Below are positions 34,227 to 46,806 of a stretch of DNA of 64,000 nucleotides, piece after piece. The position numbers and the translations under genes were made by a program. The stretch is from Allium sativum (Eukaryota; Streptophyta; Magnoliopsida; Asparagales; Amaryllidaceae), in NCBI GenBank assembly GCA_030737875.1, contig CM060926.1, positions 165,179,579 to 165,243,578 of the forward strand. Direction: 5' to 3'. How positions within the stretch are numbered: position 1 is the first letter of the stretch; each line of letters begins with the position of its first letter. Under the pieces are notes generated by a model. It saw nothing but the letters and a program-made list of their open reading frames with translations. It made no database searches and was not told the DNA's origin.

Positions 34227-37200
34227 GCATTGCAAAGCATGTCTACATTATACCTCACTACTGTTTGCCCTTACACGCTATTGCCTAGTAACCTGCTCTT
34301 AGGAATGGGGGTACGAAAATACAACACAGCCCTAATACCAGCCTGGCAATGCAGAAGCACATGCCTGAGTTCCTTTTCCGTGTGAAACAAGCTAATTAAA
34401 ACCGTCCACTGCAAGCTATTACCACTGTTACAACCGTGAGTACCAAGTAAGAGTTGGCGTGCGTGCCAAACTGTCTTCCACTTTAAATACATAGTATCTT
34501 CATTCTCGTTCTGAAACCTTAGAAGAAAAAGGAAAAACCAGAGAGAGGTGTCAAATGCGAAACCATATAAAATTAAATATATAACGAAATCGCGAGTTTT
34601 ATAGTTTATTGAAATCCTGGGAGTATGCTCGTCGACCCAGTCAATCTTTTGTAAGGTTCGCATAACTTTTTGATGCCCAGAAAAATCACCGAGCCCCTAG
34701 GGTTGATTGCCGCTCAATCCAGTGATGACTGGAGAGGATATCGAGGCTAGCACGACATTTGTTGAAGCGAGGCGCACACCTCAGCCAAATTTTGGAGTAT
34801 CCAATTACAAGAAGATTCAATGATCACTGTTCATCATGGGTAGGGGTCCTAGAAACGCGGATCAAATTGTGGAACTGGGTTCGACATCTGCATAACATGA
34901 TCGGAGCTTTGATGGAGAAAGGAAGATGAATTAGCAATTGATTAATGGGGTTAATAGGAGATTTAACTTATGCGTGTTGGAGTAGTGGGTGTCCAGGTTA
35001 TATCAGCATGGTGATTTCGAACAGCAGGTGGGGAGGAGTTTTAAACAATGAAGGAGATTGAGTTGGTCAAAAAGCATGTTTTTGGAAGTTGTTGCAAAGT
35101 TCTAAAGGGGTCAAAGTTTGGGCGTGATTGTTTAAGGAGGGGTGCAGCCGTTTTAAGATGAAGTAACTGGCCAAAAGGATACCACCTGTCACCATGGTTT
35201 TACGGTGGGAAGCTCATCAGGGAAGTTCGATGGATGGGTTTGCTTGCAGAAGTGCGAACAGATTTTAAAAGAAAGGATGATGGATTTTGGTAACAACGTG
35301 AGCTACAGGGAAGAGCGATATACGGTAATAATGCTTACACATGGTTTATTAAGGTAATTAAAATTAGACTAAGGACAATAAAGGTGAAAATTAATATAAT
35401 AATTAGTTAGTTATTAATTTAAACCAATTAAAACTTATAATGCAGATAATTTTTTTCAATATATGTCAGTTCGTGGATTGGTTTTATTTTACAAGATGAA
35501 ATTTGTTTTAAACAGACGGAGAGGAGAAGATGTCGGGAAAAGAGGCGTCAAACGCATGGTTAAGGAAATGGGGAAATTAGTTAAACGAACTGATGGAATC
35601 GCGAACTGGATCACTGAAAATTTCATAGAAAAATCAATCGCCTGTTTGATTATAAACGAATAAAAGCGGAACCGTCAACTACAAGACGAGGTGAGTAAAC
35701 TCACTAGCTCCCTCTCATTTATATTTTTATATATAAACGAGTTTTAAATATTTTATTAATGTGAAATGGTTGCTTGGTTGAATAGTTGATAAATTGGTTG
35801 ATATAATCACATCGTTGATTGATTTTTTCATTAATGCGATATTTTTGATGTTACTAACATCTGTGGATGCAGGGAAACAGGTTGGAGGGATCCAACTGGA
35901 TCCCTCAACATTTTATTTACTGTTTTATTTGATAGTGATATATGTTATGCTACATTATCCATGGTTGAATTTGTGTGTTTGGTTTACCCTGGCCTTAGGA
36001 ACCTGGTATTTTAGATACCGTAAAATATCATCGAATGTGAAAAAGGAAATTAGAATTTAAAAGCAGAGTTTATTTCCAAATTAGAAATAATTTCTTTTTC
36101 ACTGAGTTGCAAATGGAAACCTATTCCATTGGGTAAACCAAGAAAAATGTTATAAATAAAGATATAAATTAAGTGGATCATTAACCATTGGATAAATTAA
36201 AAGGTGAGTTCAAATATGAATGTATATTTGAAAGTGAGTATCGGTTTTGAAACCAATATTTGGAAATGGATCCGAATTTAGCAAATTACAGAGGAAAGTT
36301 TTAAAGAAAGATTTTCAAATGCTTAAAATAAAAGAATAAATAGTTTAAAACAAGGAAATATTTTGCAAATAAAATGTATATAAAAAGGGGATTTATAGAA
36401 ATCGAATTAAGTGGTTAGAAGAATGTATAGTTTATAAATATGTTTAAAGGAGCACTTGAATTGTTTAAATAAACAGAGTTTATAAATGAACAACGGAAGC
36501 GTGTGCGTCGCACACGGTATTTTATTCAAAACAGCAATCATAACGCTGTTGTTATAAGAAATGTTTTTTTTTAATTTTAAACAGCGGTTTTAATGCTGTC
36601 TTTGTAAGGAATGTTTTTATAAAACTAAACAGCAATTTTAGCGCTGTTGTTCTAATAGATGTTGTAAATCTATACAGCAATTTTAGACGCTGCTGTTATA
36701 ATAAATGTTTTGGTAATTCTAAATAGCAATTTTAACGCTGCCGTTATAATAACTGTTTTAATAGCAATCTTAATGCTATGGTTATGATAAGTGTTCTATA
36801 ATGCTAGACAGCGGTTTTAACGCTGTTGTTGAAAGCAATGTTTTATAAACCAAACATTTGAAGACAACAATTATAACGTTATCGTTATAATCAATATTTT
36901 TATAAAGAAGGTGTGTTCGTAGATCAAATCCGAGAGTCGCGTAAGCGATATTTTGTTTAAAGTTGTGGGCTCTGACTATTTCAAAGTTAAGAATGTCATC
37001 CAGTTAAGGTCTGAGAGGTAATTATACCCCAACTTGACTAACTGCATTATTGACGGAGAAATGGTTAAGGCTCGATAACAAGGGTTGGTTAGTGATATCG
37101 TTAGTTAACGAATGATTTATGATTTGAGTTATAATAACGATGTTTATAACATCAGTTAATTCAAAGGATTTAGAAATGTTTTCTAACTGGAGTAAAGGTT

Positions 37201-38865
37201 ATTTTCTCAATAAAGGAATTATATATATTGGAAATGTTTCCCAATAATCAAGAGAGAAAATAGAGCTTTGAAAGAACGCAAAAGGTGGAAAATGGGAATT
37301 GGAAACGATAATGTAACAAAGAAGTAATATAAAAAGGGCCCAGTGTTGTTTGATGCTTGATTGATAGAATTTCCATTTGGAAATAGGACCGTTGATTGTA
37401 TGGATGTTTCTTTGATAGTTAAATCACCGACTATCAAAGTTTTGTTTTTTTTTATATATACCTCCGTTGTCAATATGGAGAGACCGGGATCAGATTTGAT
37501 ATCTGAAAACCACTCCGTATTGGCGTAAGCGTTATGAAGCAACTCATGCTGAAGAAAGTTGAAGACGGAGTTATGCAAGGGCTATCCTGTTTACGGGATA
37601 GTGCCTTCGGTTTGTCCAGACCCAGGACAACTTGTATGGACGAGTGTCTGACAGAGTATTTCCAAAGGGGGTTACGTACGTTGATTCCTTCAAACGTACG
37701 AAGTTGGTGGCATAGAAGGGAAACTTCTTTAGCCTAACAATCTGAGTATTTTTGTGGGAATCAATTAGTGATTTCCGATGGATCTGATGATGTGGCATTC
37801 AAAGTGAATGATGGCCAGATGTTCTGGAAGATAATTCAAACCTCAAGCCTCATCAACCCGGAATTGGACAAAAATCGGGCAGGCAACATGGCTATGTGGG
37901 TCGCACCCATTAGGATGTATGACCATCTATCTAGAGGAATTCCTTTTGCTTCTTAAATCTATCGACGCTGTCCCTTTTCGGGAGGCGGTTGCTGATCCCA
38001 ACCGTCGGTGGTATACATTCGATACACTCAAGCGAAATGAGTGGTCGGTCATGTGTGGGCCGGGTTGCAAGATGTTCTTGTTGAACCCAGTGTATTCGTC
38101 TCTAGAGATACACTATCGGAAGGTGGTCCTATACCTTGTCATGTTAGAAACCCAATCTCCAATAAGCGCCCTACGGTTTCTGATTTAATATTATATATGG
38201 AGCGTGAGATGCAAGCGTTCCGCTAGATTCTATTTATTTGATGTAGACATTATTATAATAGCACTGGATTTGATATCAAAATATTTTGGGTTATCGTAAG
38301 GTAAAAACCATCCGTGTTTATGTGTGGATTGGTCTTACGATTATCATTTCTTTCAAAAATATTTTGAAAGTTAAACAGATGGTTGGAGTTTACTCACACC
38401 AGTCCCATGACTGACCCAGAGTTTATTTTTGTTTGTTTTCCCTAAACTCTTGGGTGCCCAAATTTGTACGGGCAGTCAAGTAGTCGGGATTTTTCAGATT
38501 CACTTGAAGGAGCTCGAAACAGGAGGCTTCACCAGTTAGCTATAGACTATCATATTTTCTGCTGTGTACTATGTTGTATCTGGAAACAGGTGTTTATAAC
38601 TGTTCCAAAGATAACTGTTGTGCTCTGATGATGGTATGTATATATACAGTTATTGTTTTATATTTCAAAAGTATGTTATCTAATATATTTCATTCGTTCC
38701 GCTGTGAGTTTGTGATCTTCGTTTTTCTTCTATTCTAATATTTCTTTCTTCCTAATTCTCACCCTCTAACTTCTTTCTAATAATGATTCGTATTTCTGTG
38801 CAATTTGAGTAGGACGTGTGGTGTTATTAGTCGACTCAAAGGGTACGGATTTGCGGGTCGTTTCA
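33301..38865 (+). mobile_element. 3' LTR of G (5565 bp)
   Basis: It is collinear with the 5' LTR (offset 7166 from the TA tract on). It repeats the donor-like hairpin (35691-35704), acceptor-like site (35872), stem-loop (35885-35906), array (36501-36906), stem-loop chain (37410 onward) and CAGTC-box (about 38392-38417). The main length difference is the TA tract, 32 bases (34188-34219) against 18 in the 5' LTR. Most substitutions are C/T or G/A, as expected from deamination of methylated cytosines. Confidence 0.95.
34188..34219. repeat. (TA)n microsatellite in G's 3' LTR
   Basis: Expanded relative to 27037-27054 in the 5' LTR of the same element. Confidence 0.95.
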
Positions 38866-38870
38866 CTTAG
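38866..38870. repeat. TSD of G, right copy (CTTAG)
   Basis: Second copy of the duplication bracketing G; J continues from 38871. Confidence 0.95.
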
Positions 38871-41099
38871 TCGTTTTGAATTAAAGGGGATATAAATTGT
38901 TATTTTGGAATCTTAGAATATGGTTGAAAAATATATATAATAATAATTTATATTTTCCTAATTTCTTAATAAAGCACATCATATATGTATATGTACAAGG
39001 TTTAAATCATTTTTATAAAGTCTAACTATTTCACTTTTTAAATAATTTATTTCAATTATCATTGTCTGGTTATTTAAAAATATGTGTGACTTCTTCCTGA
39101 TAGGGAGCCGATTTCGATTGAATTATTTGTTTAAGTTGAAATTTGAATAAATATCCCCTATTGGAATATATCTCGATCTTCGAGAAGACTATGGTATTGT
39201 GATAAGGAAACGTGTTCAATGTTGAATATAAATCGTTTCCAAACAATTACGAGATCTCGATATGAAACATATCAAAATGTGAATGTAAATTGGCTTTGAA
39301 TAATTATGATAATTGATATAGGAGCATATTCCATTTGAAAAAAAATGAGTGTTGAATTATAATGAATGGAATTTTAACCAGTTGAGATTTGATAACTTTG
39401 GGAACATATAAGAGAATGACAACGAAAAGAAATTTTGCGGAAGCACAAGATTTCAAGTGGGTTTTATTTCAAAGAATGATAAGATGATAACAAGTTTATG
39501 AACATGATGTAACCTCGATTATAGGAAAATGTATAACAATATGAAGGAGGTTTGAACCAAAGCACGCATAATCCGTAAACTTGTTTTAAACACGCTTATT
39601 ACTTGGAAGACCGGGATCGGATATATATGTTCGAAAACCATTTCAAGTAATAATACGACGTGGTTCGAGATTTAGTCAATGACGAGTGAAGACTGATGAT
39701 CTTCGAATTTGCTTGGGTTGATGGCTGCCGATTTCTCGGTTGGGCTGATCACTCAATACGAGTCTATTGGTGGCATTGAGGTCTGAGCGAATTTGGGATT
39801 TCGGATTTTGTTCCATTCAAACCCAGAATGGACTTGATGGATGGTGTGTCTGACATTGAAAATTTACCGCATAGCACTGATTCCCGTTAATGTATATCGG
39901 GTTTGTGGCAATACATTATCCTTGTCTCTAAGTCATATGAACTTAGAGGGTATGTATTGATTGGAATCAGTAATATGTCGTGAATTTGTCAATGTGGCAT
40001 ACCCAAGTTATGACACGAGCTAGTGATGATCAAAGAATGGCTTATCGGAGCATCGCTTCGTGTATGACGTGGCATCGACAAACCTCACACCCCGGATTGA
40101 TGAGAAACTGGCGGTTAGGTTTTATACTTATATATGAATTGATGGAAGCTGTGCAGCAGTGGGAGACCACTTATGAACCTGGGGAGATTGGGTATGTTCG
40201 GGGGGCCGCGTCTGGTCGAAAACCGTTGATCTGCCCTGACGATGTGTAGTCGGTGTCCGCGTATGGTCGAAAAAGCCGTTGAGACACTTCGTTTTGTATC
40301 CCTGATTGATCTTTCGTGCCAGGAATCATCAAGTTGGAAACCCAAATTTCCAATACGAGCCATACGATTTTGATTGTATATATATGGCAACATATATTAT
40401 GGGGTATTATGCTGCCTAGGATTAATACATTTATTTGCGAAATGTTTTTCCACACTCTATATATTATGATATATAAGAGGATTTTACGTAGAAAGCATAT
40501 TTGGTTGTCATAAGATAAAACTCGCTCATCTGGTGTGCGCTTGCATTGTGTGATGTGGGACGAGCTTATGACAGCTTCATTTTCTCAAAGACATTTCGAA
40601 TTGATATGCACGGGAAGTTACTTGAACTAAACTCGTTCCGCTTTAGCGGCGTGGTCCGTTAAATTTCCCCAACTTTAAATAAATCTTGTAACCAAATGTT
40701 TTTATGTTCTCACACCAGTCCCATGACTGACCTAGAGTTTATTGTTCCTTCCTAAACTCTGGGTGCCCAATAAATTTTTCTCGGGCAGCTGAGTTTAGTT
40801 TGCAGTTTAGATCGTTAGAGCTGGACTTGGAGCACTTTCTGAGGTTTGAGTTGAAGCTAGGATTGGAACTTCCGCCATACCTTGTGATTTTCTTCCGCTG
40901 AGAGTATATTTACTGTTCCTCCGCTGTATAAGTTGTAACTCTGATATTCTGTGTAACTCTGATGTAATATTGTACTATGCAATGTAAAGTTCTGTTATTT
41001 TGTTCATTTTGTGTAAGTACCCATAACAATCCGTCTTTTTGAACGGTTTAAGTTGGTTTAATTACCAGCAAAAACTGGGCAAAAAGATGGGTCGTTACA
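38871..41099 (+). mobile_element. J, right (sense-3') piece
   Basis: AT-rich LTR body containing the CAGTC-box (40710-40735) followed by CTCTGGGTGCCCA. It ends GGGTCGTTACA. Overlapping frames of 89-94 codons on both strands at 39980-40455 have no recognisable domain. Confidence 0.9.
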
Positions 41100-41104
41100 G
41101 TTTA
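41100..41104. repeat. TSD of J, right copy (GTTTA)
   Basis: It follows GTTACA and matches 23715-23719. Confidence 0.93.
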
Positions 41105-44100
41105 TGTACACCTATTTATCTAATATTGATTGGGACGATAAATTTTACACATCGTCCAAGCGCACAAATAATAATCAGTATTTGTTGGTTGAAACCCCAC
41201 ACGGGTATTGGGATGATATTTGACAAACACTAATCCCAATATTTAGTTGTATGTCAATCGATTTGTTGACAGACTGTAGTAAGCATTATTTACTTATTTT
41301 AATGCTTATACAGTTGTAAAATGCACTTTGGATGTTGTATGAATTTTTAATGATTGTTTATCATTATTGTGGTATACATGCGATGTATGAAATCCATATA
41401 ACTGAAATTATATGGTAATTGACTGAGTCTGATTCCAGTTCAGAATTAATGAATATTTTAAAATAATATTCGGTGAATAATGAAAATGTGATTTTGATGA
41501 TCGATTTTGGATGGACACGAAAATATTGAAATGTGAAACCGAGTTAAGTGGTTAAACGCCATTATCACATGAACGGGATTTTCTGTCGATTTTATTCATT
41601 CTATAATGAATATCGAAAGGTGATTTCAAAATCTGATATTTTGAAAATATTATCATTTTAATATTATAATGATATGGAATATTCAATTTTGATTTAAAAT
41701 TGAAAAGGAAGTTGGAATCGTTTTTAAAATGAATTTACAAAATACATTTTAAATAGAAATCGACAAAATAATATGTATATATGTATATATATGTATATAT
41801 ATATATATATAAACGGCTTGAATAGAACGCGCCGCGCAGCGAATGTTCGCGAATTTCAACCATTAACTTCAAATTGATGTAACGGGTGATCTGACCGTCG
41901 GATTCTTCTAAATCCTGAACCGTTGGGTTAATATCGAAAAGTTTCCAATGAATATAAGAGGTTTAAATTTGAACGTTTGGATTTTAAAATATGTCCAAAC
42001 CAGTTTTGGAAAAAGTCGCTTTAAATGCAGTTCGATAACCGTATATAGAAATCGACTGAAATAGCGATATTGAAATCATTAAAAATATGTGTAAATTATG
42101 TAAAATCACAATAACTAATTTAGAAAGAGTTTGGATGAAAAATTCCATATTTGTAAAGGTAAATTATATTTTTATCGAAATGAACTAGTTATTAACTAGA
42201 ATAATAATCCAATGTTTTTAAATAAATAAATTGGATTCGTAAACGGTTTTAATATAACCAGAATTTTTCCAAAGTATGAATTGGAAAGGAAATAATCTTC
42301 GGAATATTTCGATATTGGATTTCGTGACTATACGGATATTGTTAAGGAATTTGGAAGATATATATATAGTTATTCCCAATACGATATTTATTGATTTCAG
42401 AATTTGATATTGAATATAAGCCAATATAATTTCTAATTAGAGCCTTGTATTTAATATCGAATTGGATTTTGGGTTTGTCGTGAATGGCGTCTTAAATAAC
42501 ACTGTTCTTAAACCCCGTTGAGAAAGGAATAAATCTTTTAATTAAGATTAATGAAGTTTTTCGATTACATTTATAAATTTTAATTAAATGGAAGATGATT
42601 TTGGGTTAATTGTGAGCGATGTTTTAAATAACATTTGTTCCTAAAACCCAATTAACAGTGAGATATGATTTGGAATTTATAACTCTTTTTATTAAGATTT
42701 AATGGAAGTTTCCAAAGTAAAGTTTTCCAATTTAATATATTAAATTTGAATTGAATGGAATTCGATTTGATAATCAGATGAACTTCTATAAAAGAATACC
42801 ATTACTATTTATGGAATTTAAAAGGCTTTGTCGTTATTCCATTTATAGTATTAGTTTGATATGGAAATTTATATCGATTATATACTGTTATGATTTCTGT
42901 GAAGATTCCATTTTGATGGAAAATGATTTTGGGATTTACCATGAACATTGTTTTAAAGGACATTGATTCTTTAACCCAGTTAATGGCGGGATTAATTTCC
43001 ATAAAATTAAACAATCATTAAATAATGAATTTTGATATGGAAACCAAGGGGAGTTTTAATGAATCTTTAATTAGGTTGAAATGTGAATAGGATAATTAAA
43101 TTTATCGAATTCATGTAGTGATCGAGAATGGAGTACCACCAGTTTTACTCCAGGCGATAGGTAAATCTTTAATTAGATATGAACGTGAAATGGTAATTGA
43201 ATCTATCGATAACACCCCAGTTGTTAGATATGGTGTACTACCAGTTTTGCTCCATGGGATGAATAGGTTGGGATTGGGTTAATATAAATAAATGATTACT
43301 TCGGTAAGGCTTGCTAATTCCGACTAGTTGATAAACCTTAATTTGGTTTAGAATTGATAAAGGATAAAATCAAATCTTTTGAATTGATATCAAAAGGAAG
43401 ATTAAAGAATAAATTGAAAAGAATTTATCTTTGATAAAATTAATGGGAACCTTTCCCTAAAAATGTGAATATTTGAATAAACGAATATTCTGAATTGGAA
43501 TGAGGCGTATGATGTGTTTTTATAGCACTTGATTATTGATTATAAAATACGTGAGTTATTTGGAAAAACCGGGTTTATCCCATTCTGAATAACTGATACG
43601 GCAACTAAAAGTCGACGATGAAGACGGTGGTTGAAGACTGGAGATCTTCACATCGTTTGGATGATTACTGATGTCTTAATTGGGATGTACACCCAAGACA
43701 AGGTAATAAGTGGTGATCGTCCAGACATACTTGGAGATCGACCGGATGTATGAGGGCCTCTCTTTCGTATTGGACATATGGAACGAGGAATAAGGTGCCT
43801 CTGGTTTCATTCAGACCTAGAACGGACTTGTAAATGGATGTGTGTCTGACATTGGATTTCGTTCTGCATTGATTGATTTCTATTAAATATATATCTGTTT
43901 GGTGGCGGAGAATTTATTCTCTTTCTTAACACCCTTCTCTGAGACATACGAGCTTAGAGATTATATATCGATAAACATCAGTCGCATGGTGTGGATTGTC
44001 AGCGTGGCATGCTAAGATGCAAATGAACAAGGCTTTTGTTGAAAAGCAGAGTCTTGTGGTTGATGATCAAAGCACAGCTTTAACTAGCATAACTTTGTGT

Positions 44101-44924
44101 ATTGCGTTAATTCGCGAGCCTCACACCTCGGTATTATTCAAAAACGGGATCGGACTACAGGGAGTGCAAAGCCAGTCCTCTCTTACGTAAGAGAGGACTG
44201 ACCCTGCAGGATCCAGGGTTGCCCAGAGTGTGTAATCCTGAGGCATTTGCTAGAGTGTCTCGAAACCAGAAGGAGCCATCCCTATCCTTGGCTATTATAA
44301 TAAAAAACTTTATCCTTCGGCTTGCGTTGCATCATGTGATGGGACCTGAGTCTTATAATGGCTTGATTTTTCAAAAAGCATTGCGTTATTTTATTTTAAA
44401 CTGAGGTTCATGTGGAGTAAAACCGTTCCGTGTTATACGGCGTGGTCCTATGATTTCCCAACTTTTATATTAAAGAGTTTATAACTGTTTTAGTTCTCAC
44501 ACCAGTCCTATGACTGACTCGGAGTTTATTGTTTTAACCAAAACTCTGGGTCCCCATATCTTCCACACGGACAGCTAGTTGTTTTAGTTTTCGTAGATAT
44601 TTCTTTTCACAGGATCATGGATTACAGCCGGAGCTATATTCGGAAAGCTTTGTATCCGCGTATTTCCTTCAGTTGTGTTAGTTGATGTATTTTCCGATGC
44701 ACATTGTATTTATACATTTTTATTTCCGCTGTTATGTAATTTAAAGCTCTAATATTATTTTTCTATTTCATATTATTTATTTGAACTCTGATATCCTGTA
44801 CTCTGATGTAAATTGTTGTAATAACAATGAAATGTTCTGTTGTTTGTGTTCTGATGCGTCGTGTTTTCAAAGCAATCCGTTGATTTCCATCTCTTCGAAG
44901 ATCAGGGGATTTCGGAACGTCACA
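41105..44924 (+). mobile_element. K, right (sense-3') piece
   Basis: It resumes K after J. The part near 41180-41280 is the reverse complement of 56040-56110 in LTR H, and 44500-44900 is the reverse complement of 45006-45400 in D, so these belong together. The CAGTC-box near 44494-44522 has CCTATGACTGACTC, two changes from the usual form. Short frames here have no domain support. Confidence 0.9.
41776..41811. repeat. TA-rich microsatellite in K
   Basis: A run of ATATGTATATAT-type sequence within LTR K. Confidence 0.8.
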
Positions 44925-44929
44925 TAAAC
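44925..44929. repeat. TSD of K, right copy (TAAAC)
   Basis: It follows GGAACGTCACA and matches 21035-21039. Confidence 0.92.
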
Positions 44930-45005
44930 CATTTGAGGTTTAAGTTGATTTGAATTGTAATTTGAAATCTGAATCCATGTTAGGTCGAGTTTTGGAAACG
45001 TTCGA
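44930..45005. other. Short spacer between K and D
   Basis: 76 bp of AT-rich sequence that continues the DNA left of K (up to 21039). Nothing else is recognised in it. Confidence 0.5.
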
Positions 45006-46364
45006 TGAAACGATCTTAAATCCCTCTATCTCCAAAGAGACGGAAGAAGGCGGATTGAGTTGAGAACAAGACTAATCAGAACACAAACAGAAGAACATTT
45101 CATTGCTATTACAACAATTTACATCAGAGTACAAGAACATAACAGAGTATGAATAAATATTATACATCAGAAAAATATCAGAGATTTAAACTACATTAGC
45201 AGCAGAAAAATAATACATAACACAACTGAAAGAAATACACGGATACAAAGCTTTCCAAATATATCTCCAGCTGTAAATCTAGGATCCTGGAAAAGAAATA
45301 TCCGCAGAAACCCAACTACTAGCTGCCCGTGTGGAAAATAGGGGCACCCAAAGTTTAGGTCAAAACAATAAACTCCAGGTCAGTCATGTGACTGGTGTGA
45401 GAACTAAAACAGTTATTTAAAACTTTACTTTAAAAATAAAGTAAATCTAGGGACCACGCCGTATAACACGGAACGGGTTTTCTCCCAAGAATACCAGTGC
45501 ATAAACATTTATAAACAGCACAATGCTTTTTGGAAAAATGAAGCTATTATAAGACTCAGGTCCCATCACACAATGCAACACAGGCCGGAGGATAGAGTTT
45601 TCCCTTATAATAGCCAAACATGCTTGGTACATTTAAAACAAATCATTTGATATTACTATAAGTGTATAGTGTCAAAATCAACTTCAAATACAAATGTATC
45701 AATCATAGACGGCATGGGTACCATATATCTTGTCGCCATACTAGGCTTTACAAATAAAACCGAAATCTCAAGTATTGGAAATTGGATTTTCATCATGAGT
45801 CGAGGTCAGGGATGGCTCCTCACCGATTCGAGACATAATGCCTCAGGATCCCCCGTAGTAAACCTTGGATGCTTCAGGGTCGGTCCTCCCTTACATTTGA
45901 GGAATAGTTATTCCTGAGCACACGTTTCCTAGTCCTATCGGACCTATCCATCGTCCCTATAGTGACCGATATATCCGAGGTGCCTCGCTATCCATCATCC
46001 ACATAGGTAAAAAAATATAAATGTCTGGGCTCCATACCATGACACCACCCATAGCTAGAAAGAAACGTCATGCACTCCCTGCAGTCTGATCCCTTTTTTG
46101 ACTCATACCGAGGTGTGAGGTTCGCGAATTAACGCCATACACAAAGCTATGCTATTTAAAGTCGTGCTTTGATCATCAACCATAAGACTCTGCTTTTCAA
46201 TAAAAGCCTTAATCATTTGCATCTCAACATGTCACACTGACAATTAACGCCATGCGACTGATGTCTAAAGATATATAACCTCTAAGCTCGTACATCTCAG
46301 AGAAGGGTGTTAAGCAAGAGAATAAATTTTCTGCCACCAAACAGATATATATTTAATACAAATC
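45006..46364 (-). mobile_element. Element D: partial LTR of the K/H subfamily, interrupted by F
   Basis: From about 45006 (TGAAACGATC) the sequence is the reverse complement of the sense-3' end of K, including ACACAAACA/CAGAACATTTC and the CAGTC-box (45374-45400, with one change to CACATGACTGACC). It is cut at 46364 by insertion of F. The rest should lie right of the window. The exact left limit and its duplication (TTCGA would be 45001-45005) are unproven. Confidence 0.75.
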
Positions 46365-46781
46365 TGTAATGACCCAGGGATTTCGCGATCCTGGATATCG
46401 ACACCAAACACGATGTCGACTATTCAAGCATCGGAAACACCGGATAATCCATGAAAGAAATTAAAGGGTGAAAATAGATAAGATAGAAACTTAGAATAGA
46501 AGAAGAAGAAGAACCTCCAACATCAGAGTAAACATGAATCTCATAGCGGAATGAACAATATTTATAATAGATACATAACCTTGAAATAAAATCAGTATAT
46601 GTATACAGTAACATTACCAGAGTACAACACTTACAACACAGCAGAAATAACTATAGCTATATAATCCTGAAGCCTCCAGCTCCAAGCTCTCCAAGTATAT
46701 CTATAAAATCCTGACTACTTGACTGCCCATACAAAATTGGGCACCCAAGAGTTTAGGGAAAATAAAACAAAACAAACTCTG

Positions 46782-46806
46782 GGTCAGTCATGGGACTGGT
46801 GCGAGT
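46782..46806 (-). other. Conserved CAGTC-box, F 3' LTR
   Basis: Minus-strand copy of CCAGTCCCATGACTGACC, followed in sense by CAGAGTTTG. The CACC before it is changed to GCACC here. Confidence 0.82.

Larger units (their letters stand above)
26150..38865 (+). mobile_element. Element G: complete 12.7-kb LARD-like retrotransposon
   Basis: Two direct LTRs (26150-31697 and 33301-38865) flank a 1603-bp internal domain. Perfect TSDs CTTAG (26145-26149 and 38866-38870), a PBS (31700-31711) and a polypurine tract (33288-33300) complete the structure. The LTR ends TGTAACGACCCG and CGGGTCGTTTCA are inverted repeats matching at 11 of 12 positions. By eye the LTRs differ by roughly thirty substitutions plus a few small indels over 5.5 kb, so this is a young insertion. 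No gag-pol frame exists, and LTRs make up 87 percent of the element. It is therefore non-autonomous, and a Ty3/gypsy helper is inferred from the polypurine-tract context. Confidence 0.96.
23720..41099 (+). mobile_element. Element J: 4.7-kb solo LTR inserted in K
   Basis: Its pieces 23720-26149 and 38871-41099 total 4659 bp and are split by element G. J starts TGTAACAACCC and ends GGGTCGTTACA, so its ends form an inverted repeat matching at 10 of 11 positions. The duplication GTTTA at 23715-23719 and 41100-41104 is perfect, and K resumes on both sides. It carries a GC-rich leader, a GTGAGA donor-like site (25485) and the CAGTC-box (40710-40735). No PBS, polypurine tract or second LTR is visible. 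Confidence 0.93.
21040..44924 (+). mobile_element. Element K: 6.5-kb solo LTR, outermost of a triple nest
   Basis: Its pieces 21040-23719 and 41105-44924 total 6500 bp and are separated by inserted J. K begins TGTAACAACCC and ends GGAACGTCACA, with perfect flanking duplications TAAAC (21035-21039 and 44925-44929). No PBS, polypurine tract or partner LTR is seen. The CAGTC-box (about 44494-44522) and a TATA box (22738-22752) set the plus orientation. The right part is close in sequence to the minus-strand LTRs D and H, so K, D and H appear to be one subfamily. Confidence 0.92.

Noticed and set aside
26150..38865. Two 5.5-kb near-identical blocks as an assembly duplication
   Set aside because: PBS, polypurine tract, TG/CA termini and CTTAG target duplications all sit exactly where a genuine LTR retrotransposon requires them.
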